From CALCNS01 sp964425745 (GTDB lineage: Bacteria; Bacillota; JAAYKD01): 33,928 nt of DNA. The translations under genes and the position numbers were made by a program. Location: NCBI GenBank assembly GCA_964425745.1, contig CAYRNW010000028.1:1-33928 (forward strand), read 5' to 3'. Positions 7,549 through 14,890 of this stretch are shown in pieces (position 1 is the first letter of the stretch; every line of letters begins with the position of its first letter). The notes under the pieces are model-generated. The model was not told the DNA's origin and searched no databases. It worked only from the letters and a program-made list of their open reading frames with translations.

Positions 7549-8690
7549 TGGCATTCACCCTCCTCTTCAGCTTGCCAGATCAGCGTACCGTTGACCATGG
7601 TGGCCAAACATTGACTGGCGGTTTTAAAGATCGGTTCGCTGAAAATCGCGAGATCGGCATCTTTTCCTACTTCAAGAGAGCCAATACGGTCGGCAACTCC
7701 TAAAATCTCGGCGGCGGTCAAAGTAATGGCACGCAATGCCAATTCTTCCGGTAAGCCGTCGCGGCAAGCTAAGGCTGCCTGAGTGCTTAAGTTTTCACTG
7801 GGCAAAGTGGGATGATCGCTGCAAAGCGCCACCGCTACACCGGCTTTTGCCAAAACACCGGGCATTTTTAACGATAAATTCTTGGCTGCACCATAACGGT
7901 TGACAAATGTGGGACCGGCAATGACTTTACAGCCGGAAGCGACGATATCGTCGACGACCAGATGGCCTTCATAACAGCGTTCCAGAACCAAGGGGAAGCC
8001 CCAGGTTTTGGCCAATTCCAAGGCGTTGAGAATGTCGTGGTTTGCATAAACCGTGATTCGGGCAAAGTTTTCGCCTTTTAAGAGAGCGACCAGCGGATCC
8101 AGCTTCGGATTTTCTTCTGGTGTTTCGCCTTTTTCGATCAACTTTGCATTCTTTGCCATGAGTTCTTTTGCTTTCTGCAGTTGACCTTGCAAAAGGGCGA
8201 TATCGATGGTGCGATCACCTTGGTTGCCGCGGGTGCCGCAGATGTTGATCTTTAAGCCAGCGAAAGCACGAATCACCTGATGATCCAATACCCCGGGAGC
8301 AGTTTTGGTAACAAAGCTTTGACCGTTGATGACATTATTACTGCCGGGACCAATCGATAAAGCAGTGATACCGGCGCGGCGACAATCTTCAAAGGCAACA
8401 TCTTCCCACCAAGTGGCGTCGAAAGCGCGCAATTCGCTGCCAATCGAGCCGGATTCATTGGTGTCGTCACCGATTGGGCCTTGACCTTCTTCGAAGATAC
8501 CCACTTTGCAGTCGGCATCGATCAGGCCGGGGTAGATATGTGCCCCCTCGGCAAAAATAATTTCCGCTTCTTCGGGAATGGGTAGATTGGCTCCAAGGGC
8601 AACGATTTTTCCGTCTTGAATCAAGATGGTTCCGTTTTCAATGATACCTTGGGCCACGGTGTAAAGGGTTCCATTTACAATGGCTTTCAC
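7542..8690 (-). CDS. Amidohydrolase-like A1, metal-site residues lost (pseudoenzyme)
   Basis: The first gene of the five-gene operon, 382 residues. The family HxH reads D60-C-K62 (PGLIDADCKVG). The histidine pair at the next site is T213/Y215 (RITVYANHD), the third is R238 (VLERCYEGH), and only the aspartate D292 (CSDHP) is kept. The C-terminal DRIGSLEVGKDADLAIF shows the normal fold. The frame is open to 8753, but a GTG at 8690 with AAAGGAGG seven bases upstream aligns with the N-termini of the other three proteins and is taken as the start. The intact frame and coupled overlap with B1 suggest a maintained non-catalytic partner. A different metal-free activity is not excluded. Confidence 0.88.
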   Translation of the reverse strand: MKAIVNGTLYTVAQGIIENGTILIQDGKIVALGANLPIPEEAEIIFAEGAHIYPGLIDADCKVGIFEEGQGPIGDDTNESGSIGSELRAFDATWWEDVAFEDCRRAGITALSIGPGSNNVINGQSFVTKTAPGVLDHQVIRAFAGLKINICGTRGNQGDRTIDIALLQGQLQKAKELMAKNAKLIEKGETPEENPKLDPLVALLKGENFARITVYANHDILNALELAKTWGFPLVLERCYEGHLVVDDIVASGCKVIAGPTFVNRYGAAKNLSLKMPGVLAKAGVAVALCSDHPTLPSENLSTQAALACRDGLPEELALRAITLTAAEILGVADRIGSLEVGKDADLAIFSEPIFKTASQCLATMVNGTLIWQAEEEGECQC

Positions 8691-8756
8691 AAAACAACCT
8701 CCTTTGACTAACATGGCTTCGACGATGCGAAGCATAACCTTACAATATTTCAAGAA

Positions 8757-8783
8757 AGAGAGGCGAAAATCCTTCGCCTCTCT
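8757..8783 (-). promoter_or_regulatory. Hairpin upstream of amidohydrolase operon
   Basis: AGAGAGGCGAA and TTCGCCTCTCT form a perfect 11-bp stem with a 5-base loop. On the minus strand it is followed by TTTCTTG, so it could act as an attenuator in the operon leader or as a terminator left from a lost upstream gene. It lies 67 bases before the GTG start of A1. Confidence 0.5.
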
Positions 8784-8786
8784 AAA

Positions 8787-8814
8787 GATATAGTAAAAAA
8801 TATAGTGTTTTCAA
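8787..8814 (-). promoter_or_regulatory. Possible promoter of the amidohydrolase-MATE operon
   Basis: On the minus strand TTGAAA (8814-8809), a 16-base spacer and TATATC (8792-8787) fit a moderate SigA promoter. Transcription would start at about 8780, placing the 11-bp hairpin at the very 5' end of the transcript. Confidence 0.4.
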
Positions 8815-8834
8815 ATAGGAAACTTGGAGGATAC

Positions 8835-9214
8835 ATGAGTATTGGTTTTCGGAATGCGGTGAAAGAAATGAGCACACGAATGTTTTGTCGGCCGACAGAT
8901 TGCTAGCGGATATACAAGAAAGTAACGTAGAGACTAAATTAAATCCGGGAATCATAGAGGGACTAAATAAATACAGAAGTAGCACATTAGAGATGATTCA
9001 AAAGGGGATTAATGAAGGTGTACTCATAGAAGAGGGAGAGTTAGAGGTTTTAGGGGTAAATTTCTATAATGCAAGATATGCTGAGGGGAACATTATTTCC
9101 ACCTACTTTGTTTGGTATAGAAAAGATGGTCAAGAAAATTTGCGATACGGAGATTTTTTGATTCAACTAGACAAGCAAAATATAGGATCAAAGATTTTTC
9201 AGATCAATATTTGA
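8835..9214 (+). pseudogene. Small hypothetical gene with apparent frameshift
   Basis: An ATG at 8835 has a good GGAGG six bases upstream, but the frame MSIGFRNAVKEMSTRM stops at a TAG at 8904. The -1 frame then stays open to 9214 and encodes about 110 residues (SADRLLADIQESN... to FQINI). The initiation signal sits in one frame and the body in another, so the simplest reading is a single-base deletion near 8877-8885 in a gene for a protein of about 126 residues. The body could instead start at TTG 8885, but that has no ribosome binding site. No family is recognised. The base composition is AT-rich compared with neighbouring genes, which hints at acquired DNA. Confidence 0.5.
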
Positions 9215-9273
9215 AATACCAGAGTGTTGTAGGCTTTTCTTCTAGATTAAGGAGTGGAATTTGAGAAACATAA

Positions 9274-9387
9274 GGAGATGTCATTTCCGACTGTGTCACC
9301 AGTTATGATCTGAAAAAGATGGACGAAATGCTCAGCTATTATGCGGACAAGGGCTGTGAAGTCAAAGCGCTCTCTGCATTTTTTTAA
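9274..9387 (+). pseudogene. C-terminal remnant, possibly of an isochorismatase-type hydrolase
   Basis: The frame GDVISDCVTSYDLKKMDEML followed by SYYADKGCEVKALSAFF and TAA looks like a genuine protein C-terminus: alternating helix, KGCEV strand and a terminal acidic/aromatic end. It has no start codon and an in-frame TAA immediately upstream, and a terminator-like hairpin follows. It resembles the end of cysteine hydrolases of the isochorismatase family, but that assignment is from memory of the pattern and is weak. Confidence 0.35.
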
Positions 9388-9399
9388 CAAAAGAAACCA

Positions 9400-9444
9400 G
9401 GCACCCTACGATTTTCATTTTCGTAGAGTGCCTTGCGTTTCGCA
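9400..9444 (+). terminator. Intrinsic terminator-like hairpin
   Basis: GGCACCCTACGA (9400-9411) pairs with TCGTAGAGTGCC (9421-9432) with one mismatch. T-rich sequence follows, although GCGTTTCGC separates the stem from the T-run. It probably belonged to the gene whose C-terminal remnant ends at 9387. Confidence 0.55.
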
Positions 9445-9561
9445 TTTTTTCTTAGCGTTCGAGATTGACAAACTTGAAGAACAAAAGCAGTGGCAATGCC
9501 AAATTTCAACTTTTACAGAGGGCGTAGATTAAGTTCGTGCTTTAAAGATTTTACAATGAAA

Positions 9562-10737
9562 TCAGGGTTGCGGAGAAACTTTTAATGTGATCAGCGCAAT
9601 TTCACTAATACTGCCCAGACGGAAATCGGGACCCCAGGTACCAATTCCGGAGGTGACGATCACATGGGTGTTGTCGACCTTCTTATAGCCGTAGTTGACT
9701 TCATAAATACGATCGGTAGCCCAGGTTACTGGCCAGAATTGACCGGCGTGGGTGTGCCCGGAAAGCAATAGATCTGCTAAGCCGGTTTGGCTGGTTTCAG
9801 AGAGCCGAGTGGGTTGATGATCCATGACTACAGTTGGCAAGTTTTCGGGAAGGTCTTTCAGCAAGTCCGCTAAATCAGCACGTTGAATCGGATTCCCGGA
9901 GCGCATGCCACCTTTATCTTGACGTCCTACCAGTATAAATTGATCGTCTATTAAGAAGCTTTGATCTTGAGCCACGGTGATCCCGGCTACGGTCAATTGG
10001 TCGAGCATCAGAGAAGATTTTCCTGAATACGCATCGTGATTGCCTAAGACAACATAAACACCAAGGGGAGCTTGCAAGCGAGCCCATTCTATAGCCATGT
10101 TTTGCTCTTGAAAGGGTTCATAATCACGATGCAACAGGTCGCCGACCACCAATACCAGATCCGGCTGTGTGGCGAGGACGGCATCCACCATCCTTTTCAA
10201 ATGTTCTTTGTCTTGGATATACCCCAAATGTAGATCTGAAATTACTGCCAGTTTATAGGTTTTCTCTTGAGAAACCTCACCGAAAAGTTGGATCTCGTAG
10301 GGGGTGGGTTGAATATCGAGTGCGATGGAGTGCCCCCAGGCTAGGGTAGAGAAACTCGCAACTAGCACGGCAACCAGGGCGACCAGGGACCATATCGGTT
10401 GAGTGAGGAACTGCCAGCCGAAGAAACGGATGGTGATGAAGGAAAGCAAATGAACCGCGGCCGTGAAGAAGACCAGACAGGCTAAGGCGATGATTTGCCA
10501 GAATTGGAGTTTGGTGCCCCAGGCGTAGAGGGTGGGAGAGAACCGTCCCCCTAAGAATTGCAGCAGGGTAGGCAGAAGATTGAGTATGGCAAAGAGCGCC
10601 ACAAACAGCATTTGCCCTCTGGGAGAGAGCCAGGGTTTGGTGCTGCGCCAACCCTGCCAACCCACGTAAAAGAAGATGCCAAACAGGAAGATTAAGGGGT
10701 AAATAAACCACATACCGCGTCGTTTCCTTTTCTTCAT
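9562..10737 (-). CDS. Membrane-anchored calcineurin-like metallophosphoesterase
   Basis: A 391-residue protein. About residues 1-140 are hydrophobic with four likely membrane helices. The rest is a metallophosphoesterase domain with the ordered motifs ISDLHLG, GDLLHRD, LGNHD, DHQP and SGHTHAGQ, which supply the ligands of a two-metal centre. Domain order matches the YkuE/YaeI-like membrane phosphoesterases. Related proteins hydrolyse phosphomonoesters or phosphodiesters at the membrane, in some cases lipid-linked ones; the substrate here is unknown. The start is two bases after the yedF-like stop with no clear ribosome binding site, so translation probably depends on coupling. An ATG nine codons in, behind AAAGGAAA, is an alternative. 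Confidence 0.9.
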   Translation of the reverse strand: MKKRKRRGMWFIYPLIFLFGIFFYVGWQGWRSTKPWLSPRGQMLFVALFAILNLLPTLLQFLGGRFSPTLYAWGTKLQFWQIIALACLVFFTAAVHLLSFITIRFFGWQFLTQPIWSLVALVAVLVASFSTLAWGHSIALDIQPTPYEIQLFGEVSQEKTYKLAVISDLHLGYIQDKEHLKRMVDAVLATQPDLVLVVGDLLHRDYEPFQEQNMAIEWARLQAPLGVYVVLGNHDAYSGKSSLMLDQLTVAGITVAQDQSFLIDDQFILVGRQDKGGMRSGNPIQRADLADLLKDLPENLPTVVMDHQPTRLSETSQTGLADLLLSGHTHAGQFWPVTWATDRIYEVNYGYKKVDNTHVIVTSGIGTWGPDFRLGSISEIALITLKVSPQP

Positions 10738-10739
10738 AA

Positions 10740-11351
10740 TTATAGTGTAATCACGCGGCGAGCGGCTAAGATTTCGTAGATGTCATACATGTTGGAGATT
10801 CGGCCGACTCGGAGCTGATCTTTGACACCGTAGAAGTCTAAACAAGTGCCACAGGCGACGATTTCTACTCCGTTTTTGGAGAGGTTAATCAAATCTTCTA
10901 TAACCGGTGAATTCTCCAAGGCCAGTAATACGGCAGAGTTCATCAAGACGACGACGGCCGGCAGTGCTTCCGGGGCTTGATTGACGGCATAAAAGAAGGA
11001 TCGCATCAGAAGGGCGCCTAATTCGTCGCTGCCGAGGCCTAAGAGGTTGCTGCGCAAAAAGAGGGCGTGCTGACCTAAGGGAAGTTCGGTAGCTTTGGTA
11101 GGAGGATCTTGTAATTTGGGAGCTCCCTGTGTAGTGTTCGTCAGCGTTAGATAAAACAGTCCGTCACGCTCTTCAATTTGAACCTGACAACCCGATTTTG
11201 AAGCAAATCGGACCACGTTTTCTTTGGCAACTTCATTATCGACGATACTGACTAAGGATTGACCTTGGGTCAATTCCTGTAAGGCTTTTTTGGTGTGGAT
11301 CACTGGTTGCGGACATGGCAGACCGCGGTTATCGATGACAAGGGTGTCCAT
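10740..11351 (-). CDS. yedF: YedF-type sulfurtransferase-like protein (TusA + DsrE-like)
   Basis: A 203-residue two-domain protein. Residues 1-75 form a TusA/SirA-like domain with the conserved NRGLPCPQPV motif (C13). Residues 95-203 form a DsrE/F-like domain with VACGTCLDF. This fusion is the sulfurtransferase-like protein associated with selenium metabolism in many anaerobes. A role in handling activated sulfur or selenium is inferred from the family; no selD or selA lies in the window. The ATG at 11351 is preferred because AAAGGTGG is eight bases upstream; a GTG four codons earlier lies within that site. The metallophosphoesterase gene follows at two bases, so the two form an operon. Confidence 0.88.
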   Translation of the reverse strand: MDTLVIDNRGLPCPQPVIHTKKALQELTQGQSLVSIVDNEVAKENVVRFASKSGCQVQIEERDGLFYLTLTNTTQGAPKLQDPPTKATELPLGQHALFLRSNLLGLGSDELGALLMRSFFYAVNQAPEALPAVVVLMNSAVLLALENSPVIEDLINLSKNGVEIVACGTCLDFYGVKDQLRVGRISNMYDIYEILAARRVITL

Positions 11352-11556
11352 GATTGATACCACCTTTCAAGTGATGTATTGTATGGTTAAGCTTTCACAA
11401 TCGGGTCAGAAAATCCTTCTTGCAGTGAAAAAAAGACGAGATATTGCTTCTGATACGGAAGGAATAGAAGGAGAATGAATCGAATTTAAAAAAGGTACGC
11501 TTAAAATGAATCGTGTACTAAGACATTGATCCCTGAACAAGCAAGGAGGAACATCT

Positions 11557-13641
11557 GTGAAAAACTATTCAGTAGACAAAATTCGGAATATTGGACTGTT
11601 TTCCCATGGGGGTGCTGGGAAGACAACGTTAGCAGAAGCTATGCTCTTTACGTCCGGTGTAACGGACCGTATGGGCAAAACCACCGACGGGACCAGCTTT
11701 ATGGATTATGATGCCGAAGAAATCAAGCGGCAGATGAGTATCAGTACTTCCATGGCGCCGATTGAATGGAAGGGACATAAGATCAACTTGCTGGATACCC
11801 CGGGATATTTGGATTTTGTGGGCGAAGTCGTAGCTACCATGAGAGTTATCGATGCCGCCGTGATTTTAGTCGATGCGGTTTCCGGTGTGGAAGTCGGAAC
11901 CGAACTGGTTTGGGAACATGCGGAGAACCGCCAAGTCCCACGCATGGTCGTTGTCAACCGCATGGATCGTGAAAATGCCAACTTTGACAAAGCGCTCCAA
12001 AGCGTGAAGACTCAATTTGGCACACGCATTGCTCCGGTGATCATCCCCATTGGATCACAGGCGGATTTTTCCGGTGTGGTCGACATCGTACACAAAAAAG
12101 CTTATAAGTATGCCGATGCCAGTGGCAAGAAAATTACCGAGACCGCGATTCCTGCCAATTTGGAAAGTGTGGTTGCCGGATATCGAGACCAGCTCATCGA
12201 AGCAGCTGCAGAAGCCGACGATGAATTGATGATGATGTATTTAGAAGGCGAAGAGATTAGTGATGAATTACTGATCAATGCCATGAAAGTGGGCATTCGC
12301 ACCGCCAAATTGATTCCGGTCGCATGTACCGCTGGCGTGAAGAATATTGGAACCGTCCAATTGCTCGATTTCATTGTAGAGAACTTCCCATCTCCGGCCG
12401 ATATGCCTGCCGTTCAAGCGAAAAAAGGCGAAAGCGACGAAGTTGTTGAGTTGGCTGCGGACCCCAACGGCCCCTTAGCTGCATTGGTGTTCAAAACCAT
12501 GGCTGACCCCTTCGTGGGCAAGTTGACTATCTTTAAAGTGTTCTCCGGTACCATGAAAGCCGACGCTACCCTCTGGAATGTCAACAAAGGCCGTGCAGAG
12601 CGAGTTTCTACCTTGTTCACCCCCAAAGGCAAAAAGCAAGAAAACGTCACCGAATTGGTTGCTGGTGATATTGGCTCCGTGGCAAAATTACAAGATACCA
12701 CCACCAATGAAACCTTGGGCGACAAAGAACATCCCCTGATTTTGAATCCAATCGTGTTCCCGCAACCTGCGTTGAGTTCTGCTGTTGAACCCAAATCCAA
12801 AGGCGACGAAGACAAAATCGGTTCCGGATTCACCCGTTTAGCGGAAGAAGATCCAACCTTTAGTATGTATAAAGATCCTGAAACCAAACAAACCGTCATT
12901 TCCGGTCTGGGCGAATTGCACTTAGATGTTATGATGAGCCGCCTGGCCAAGAAATTCGGTGCAGAAGTTCAAACCGTTGAAATGAAATTACCGTATCGCG
13001 AGACCATTCGTGGTAAAGTGCGCGTGGAAGGCCGCCATAAAAAGCAATCCGGTGGTAAAGGTCAGTTTGGTCACGTTTGGTTGGAAATGGAGTCCAAAGA
13101 AGATGGCTATGAATTCGTCGACAAGATTTTTGGCGGTTCGGTACCACGTCAGTTCATTCCGGCCGTTGAAAAAGGCTTGACCGAGATTTTAGCTAAAGGC
13201 GTTATTGCCGGTTATCCGGTTGTCAATATTCGAGTCTCTTTAGTCGATGGTTCGTACCATGCGGTAGACTCCTCTGAAATGGCGTTCAAACTTGCTACTC
13301 ATTTGGCCTTCAAAAAAGGTTTTGTTCAAGCAAAAGCAGTTTTATTGGAACCAATCATGAACATTGAAGTCACCATTCCCGATGAATACATGGGCGACAT
13401 CATTGGCGATCTCAACAAAAAACGAGGTCGTGTAATGGGTATGGAAGCGATTGGCAAAGGACGCCAGATTGTTCGTGCTCAAGCACCGCAATCGGAATTG
13501 TTCCGCTATGCCACTGATTTGCGCTCGATGACCCAAGGCCGAGGATTCTTTACCGTGGCGTTTGACCATTACGAGGAAGTCCCGAGCTTGATCGCAGAAG
13601 GCATCATCGCAGCTTACAAGCACGAAGACGAAGAAGGCTAA
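11557..13641 (+). CDS. Elongation factor G-like GTPase (EF-G paralogue)
   Basis: A 694-residue translational GTPase with the five-domain architecture of EF-G. The P-loop is SHGGAGKT (16-23), G3 is DTPG (80-83) and G4 is NRMD (134-137). The switch I region reads EEIKRQMSISTSM rather than the ERERGITI typical of canonical EF-G, and the gene is not beside rpsL, rpsG or tuf. Both points place it in the second EF-G group found in Firmicutes. Such paralogues bind the ribosome; their specific role, for example in translocation or ribosome recycling under particular conditions, is not settled. The start is the GTG at 11557 with AAGGAGG seven bases upstream. It is monocistronic and ends at a hairpin. 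Confidence 0.92.
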   Translation: MKNYSVDKIRNIGLFSHGGAGKTTLAEAMLFTSGVTDRMGKTTDGTSFMDYDAEEIKRQMSISTSMAPIEWKGHKINLLDTPGYLDFVGEVVATMRVIDAAVILVDAVSGVEVGTELVWEHAENRQVPRMVVVNRMDRENANFDKALQSVKTQFGTRIAPVIIPIGSQADFSGVVDIVHKKAYKYADASGKKITETAIPANLESVVAGYRDQLIEAAAEADDELMMMYLEGEEISDELLINAMKVGIRTAKLIPVACTAGVKNIGTVQLLDFIVENFPSPADMPAVQAKKGESDEVVELAADPNGPLAALVFKTMADPFVGKLTIFKVFSGTMKADATLWNVNKGRAERVSTLFTPKGKKQENVTELVAGDIGSVAKLQDTTTNETLGDKEHPLILNPIVFPQPALSSAVEPKSKGDEDKIGSGFTRLAEEDPTFSMYKDPETKQTVISGLGELHLDVMMSRLAKKFGAEVQTVEMKLPYRETIRGKVRVEGRHKKQSGGKGQFGHVWLEMESKEDGYEFVDKIFGGSVPRQFIPAVEKGLTEILAKGVIAGYPVVNIRVSLVDGSYHAVDSSEMAFKLATHLAFKKGFVQAKAVLLEPIMNIEVTIPDEYMGDIIGDLNKKRGRVMGMEAIGKGRQIVRAQAPQSELFRYATDLRSMTQGRGFFTVAFDHYEEVPSLIAEGIIAAYKHEDEEG

Positions 13642-13656
13642 AAAGCAATACCTACA

Positions 13657-13690
13657 AAGGGAGTGTCACCCTCGGGCGACATTCCTTTTT
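13657..13690 (+). terminator. Terminator after the EF-G paralogue
   Basis: AAGGGAGTGTC pairs with GACATTCCTT (one bulge, one G-T pair), followed by a T-run at 13686-13690. It is correctly placed just after the stop at 13641. Confidence 0.65.
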
Positions 13691-13694
13691 CATT

Positions 13695-13711
13695 TTGGGG
13701 ACGGTTCTCTC
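13695..13711. repeat. Dispersed repeat copy 1 (GGGGACGGTTCTCTC)
   Basis: TTGGGGACGGTTCTCTC is identical, in inverted orientation, to 21048-21064. Sequences of this GGGGAC type are known as dispersed elements in several clostridial genomes, sometimes near IS200-like transposases. No transposase is present here. Confidence 0.6.
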
Positions 13712-13935
13712 GATTCGTCAAAGCGCAGTTGTCGCTCAAAAATCCTTCCGGGCTCAAGTCGACCTTCGGTCAAAAGTCGCCCTTCAGGAAACTTTTCGCT
13801 TTGTGCTTGGGTAGCTTTTCAAGGAGGGGACTGTCTCACGCTTTCTCTACGAAAGTGTTTACTCAGCTTGGGATATGAGGTCGCGAGAAGTAAAGACCGA
13901 TAGCAGCAACAACGCCGCTCAAAAAGGAGGACATT

Positions 13936-14790
13936 ATGAACAATGGACAAGAAGAATTGAAGCAAATGGGTGTCAAGGGGCAGCTCAAAGAAGTTCTCAG
14001 TGACAAAGATGGAATCCGTGTCTTGCGGGTGCAAACTGAACTGGGATCTGCAATTTTGAAGATTTTCGACACCCCAGAACATCGGCGCGAAATCACGAAT
14101 TATCATCTGTTGCAGACCCTGGGCATCCCTCATTTGCAGGTGTTGAAGCAAACTGAAACCGCCTTGCTACTCGAGGATGTTTTGGAATCTCCACTTTGGC
14201 GTCTGGGCCAAAGAGAAGATTTGGCAGATCAACAGATAGCTCAAAGCTTGGCTGTTTGGTACAGACAACTGCACAAAAAAGGTAGTGACTATATAAAAGA
14301 GCACGGCAAGGAGATGTATGAAGAAACTTCGTTGATCAATCATGAGAATATGATTTGGCTGCGTGAGGTTTCTCAAACGCAAAGCCTTGATTTCTGGAAG
14401 GTGTGGCAAGAAAAGGGAGCGCAGTTTCAATCGGTTTTAGCTCAATTACCCCGCACGTTGACCTATAACGATTTCTTTTGGACCAATCTGGTGGTAGCGC
14501 ATGACAGGCAGCAAGCGATGATGTTTGATTACAACCTGTTGGGTAAGGGCTTTGTGTATAGTGATCTCAGCAATGTGCTTTCTTCTTTGAGTGAAGAGGC
14601 AGGGAATGCGTTTCTGGAAGCTTACGGCCCGTTTGACAACCGCGAAGAAGAGCTGAACCGCATCACTTCGCCTTTGGTTGGGCTTATCTTGGCCTTCCGT
14701 CGCGAAAAATTCCCTTCCTGGGGTAATGAACCCCTTGAACAACTGAAGTCCGGCGAACTTGCTACTCTTTTACAGCATCTACAACTCTAA
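13936..14790 (+). CDS. Aminoglycoside/choline kinase-like phosphotransferase
   Basis: A 284-residue protein of the APH/choline-kinase fold. A nucleotide-binding lysine is likely at K42 (SAILKIF). The catalytic loop reads LTYNDFFWTNL (D179, N184) and the metal-binding motif FDYNLLGKG (D198). The usual histidine of the HGD motif is replaced by Y-N-D, a variation seen in divergent members. It probably phosphorylates a small hydroxylated molecule using ATP in the cytoplasm. There is no basis to call it an antibiotic-resistance enzyme. The ATG at 13936 has AAAAAGGAGG seven bases upstream. It is single and followed by two strong hairpins. Confidence 0.8.
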   Translation: MNNGQEELKQMGVKGQLKEVLSDKDGIRVLRVQTELGSAILKIFDTPEHRREITNYHLLQTLGIPHLQVLKQTETALLLEDVLESPLWRLGQREDLADQQIAQSLAVWYRQLHKKGSDYIKEHGKEMYEETSLINHENMIWLREVSQTQSLDFWKVWQEKGAQFQSVLAQLPRTLTYNDFFWTNLVVAHDRQQAMMFDYNLLGKGFVYSDLSNVLSSLSEEAGNAFLEAYGPFDNREEELNRITSPLVGLILAFRREKFPSWGNEPLEQLKSGELATLLQHLQL

Positions 14791-14791
14791 A

Positions 14792-14849
14792 TTTTCAAGG
14801 TGGGACAGTTCGCGTTTTCGCAACAAAAACGCTTACCCCACCTTGAAAA
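14792..14849. terminator. Long inverted repeat after the phosphotransferase
   Basis: TTTTCAAGGTGGG (14792-14804) is perfectly complementary to CCCACCTTGAAAA (14837-14849). An inner GCGTTTT/AAAACGC stem (14812-14818, 14826-14832) lies in the loop. It could terminate the phosphotransferase transcript or be a small repeat element. Confidence 0.6.
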
Positions 14850-14852
14850 AAC

Positions 14853-14890
14853 AAATGACTTATGCTTCAAGCATAGGTCATTTGCTTTTT
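14853..14890. terminator. Bidirectional intrinsic terminator
   Basis: AAATGACTTATGCTT (14853-14867) pairs with AAGCATAGGTCATTT (14869-14883) with one G-T pair. GCTTTTT follows on the plus strand, and TTTGTTTTTT follows on the minus strand. It separates the convergent phosphotransferase and DUF1836 genes and overlaps the 3' end of the latter. Confidence 0.85.

Larger units (their letters stand above)
9215..9561. other. Intergenic stretch with gene remnants
   Basis: This 347-base stretch holds no intact gene. It contains a short decayed coding remnant at 9274-9387 and a terminator-like hairpin at 9400-9432. The rest (9433-9561) shows nothing that can be supported. A short open frame ending near 9532 has no start signal or recognisable similarity. 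Confidence 0.6.
13642..13935. other. Intergenic region with terminator and GGGGAC repeat copies
   Basis: About 294 bases without a gene. They hold the EF-G terminator at 13657-13686, then GGGGACGGTTCTCTC (13697-13711) and a related GGGGACTGTCTC (13826-13837) in direct orientation, with small self-complementary patches between them. The first 17 bases (13695-13711) recur inverted at 21048-21064. The last part holds the leader and ribosome binding site of the next gene. Confidence 0.6.

Noticed and set aside
8782..8985. Minus-strand open frame over the small frameshifted gene
   Set aside because: No ribosome binding site, and it overlaps the promoter region and leader hairpin of the amidohydrolase operon; it is a shadow frame.
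9341..9532. Open frame of 63 codons with a protein-like tail
   Set aside because: It crosses the hairpin at 9400-9432, has no start signal and is out of frame with the more convincing remnant at 9274-9387.
13663..13878. Open frame of 71 codons after the EF-G paralogue
   Set aside because: It runs through the terminator and the GGGGAC repeats and has no ribosome binding site or protein-like composition.
13936..14790. Aminoglycoside resistance gene
   Set aside because: Only the general kinase fold is visible; the HGD histidine is replaced and there is no resistance-gene context.
14792..14849. Possible riboswitch in the long inverted repeat
   Set aside because: It lies after the phosphotransferase stop and before a convergent gene, so a terminator or repeat is the simpler explanation.
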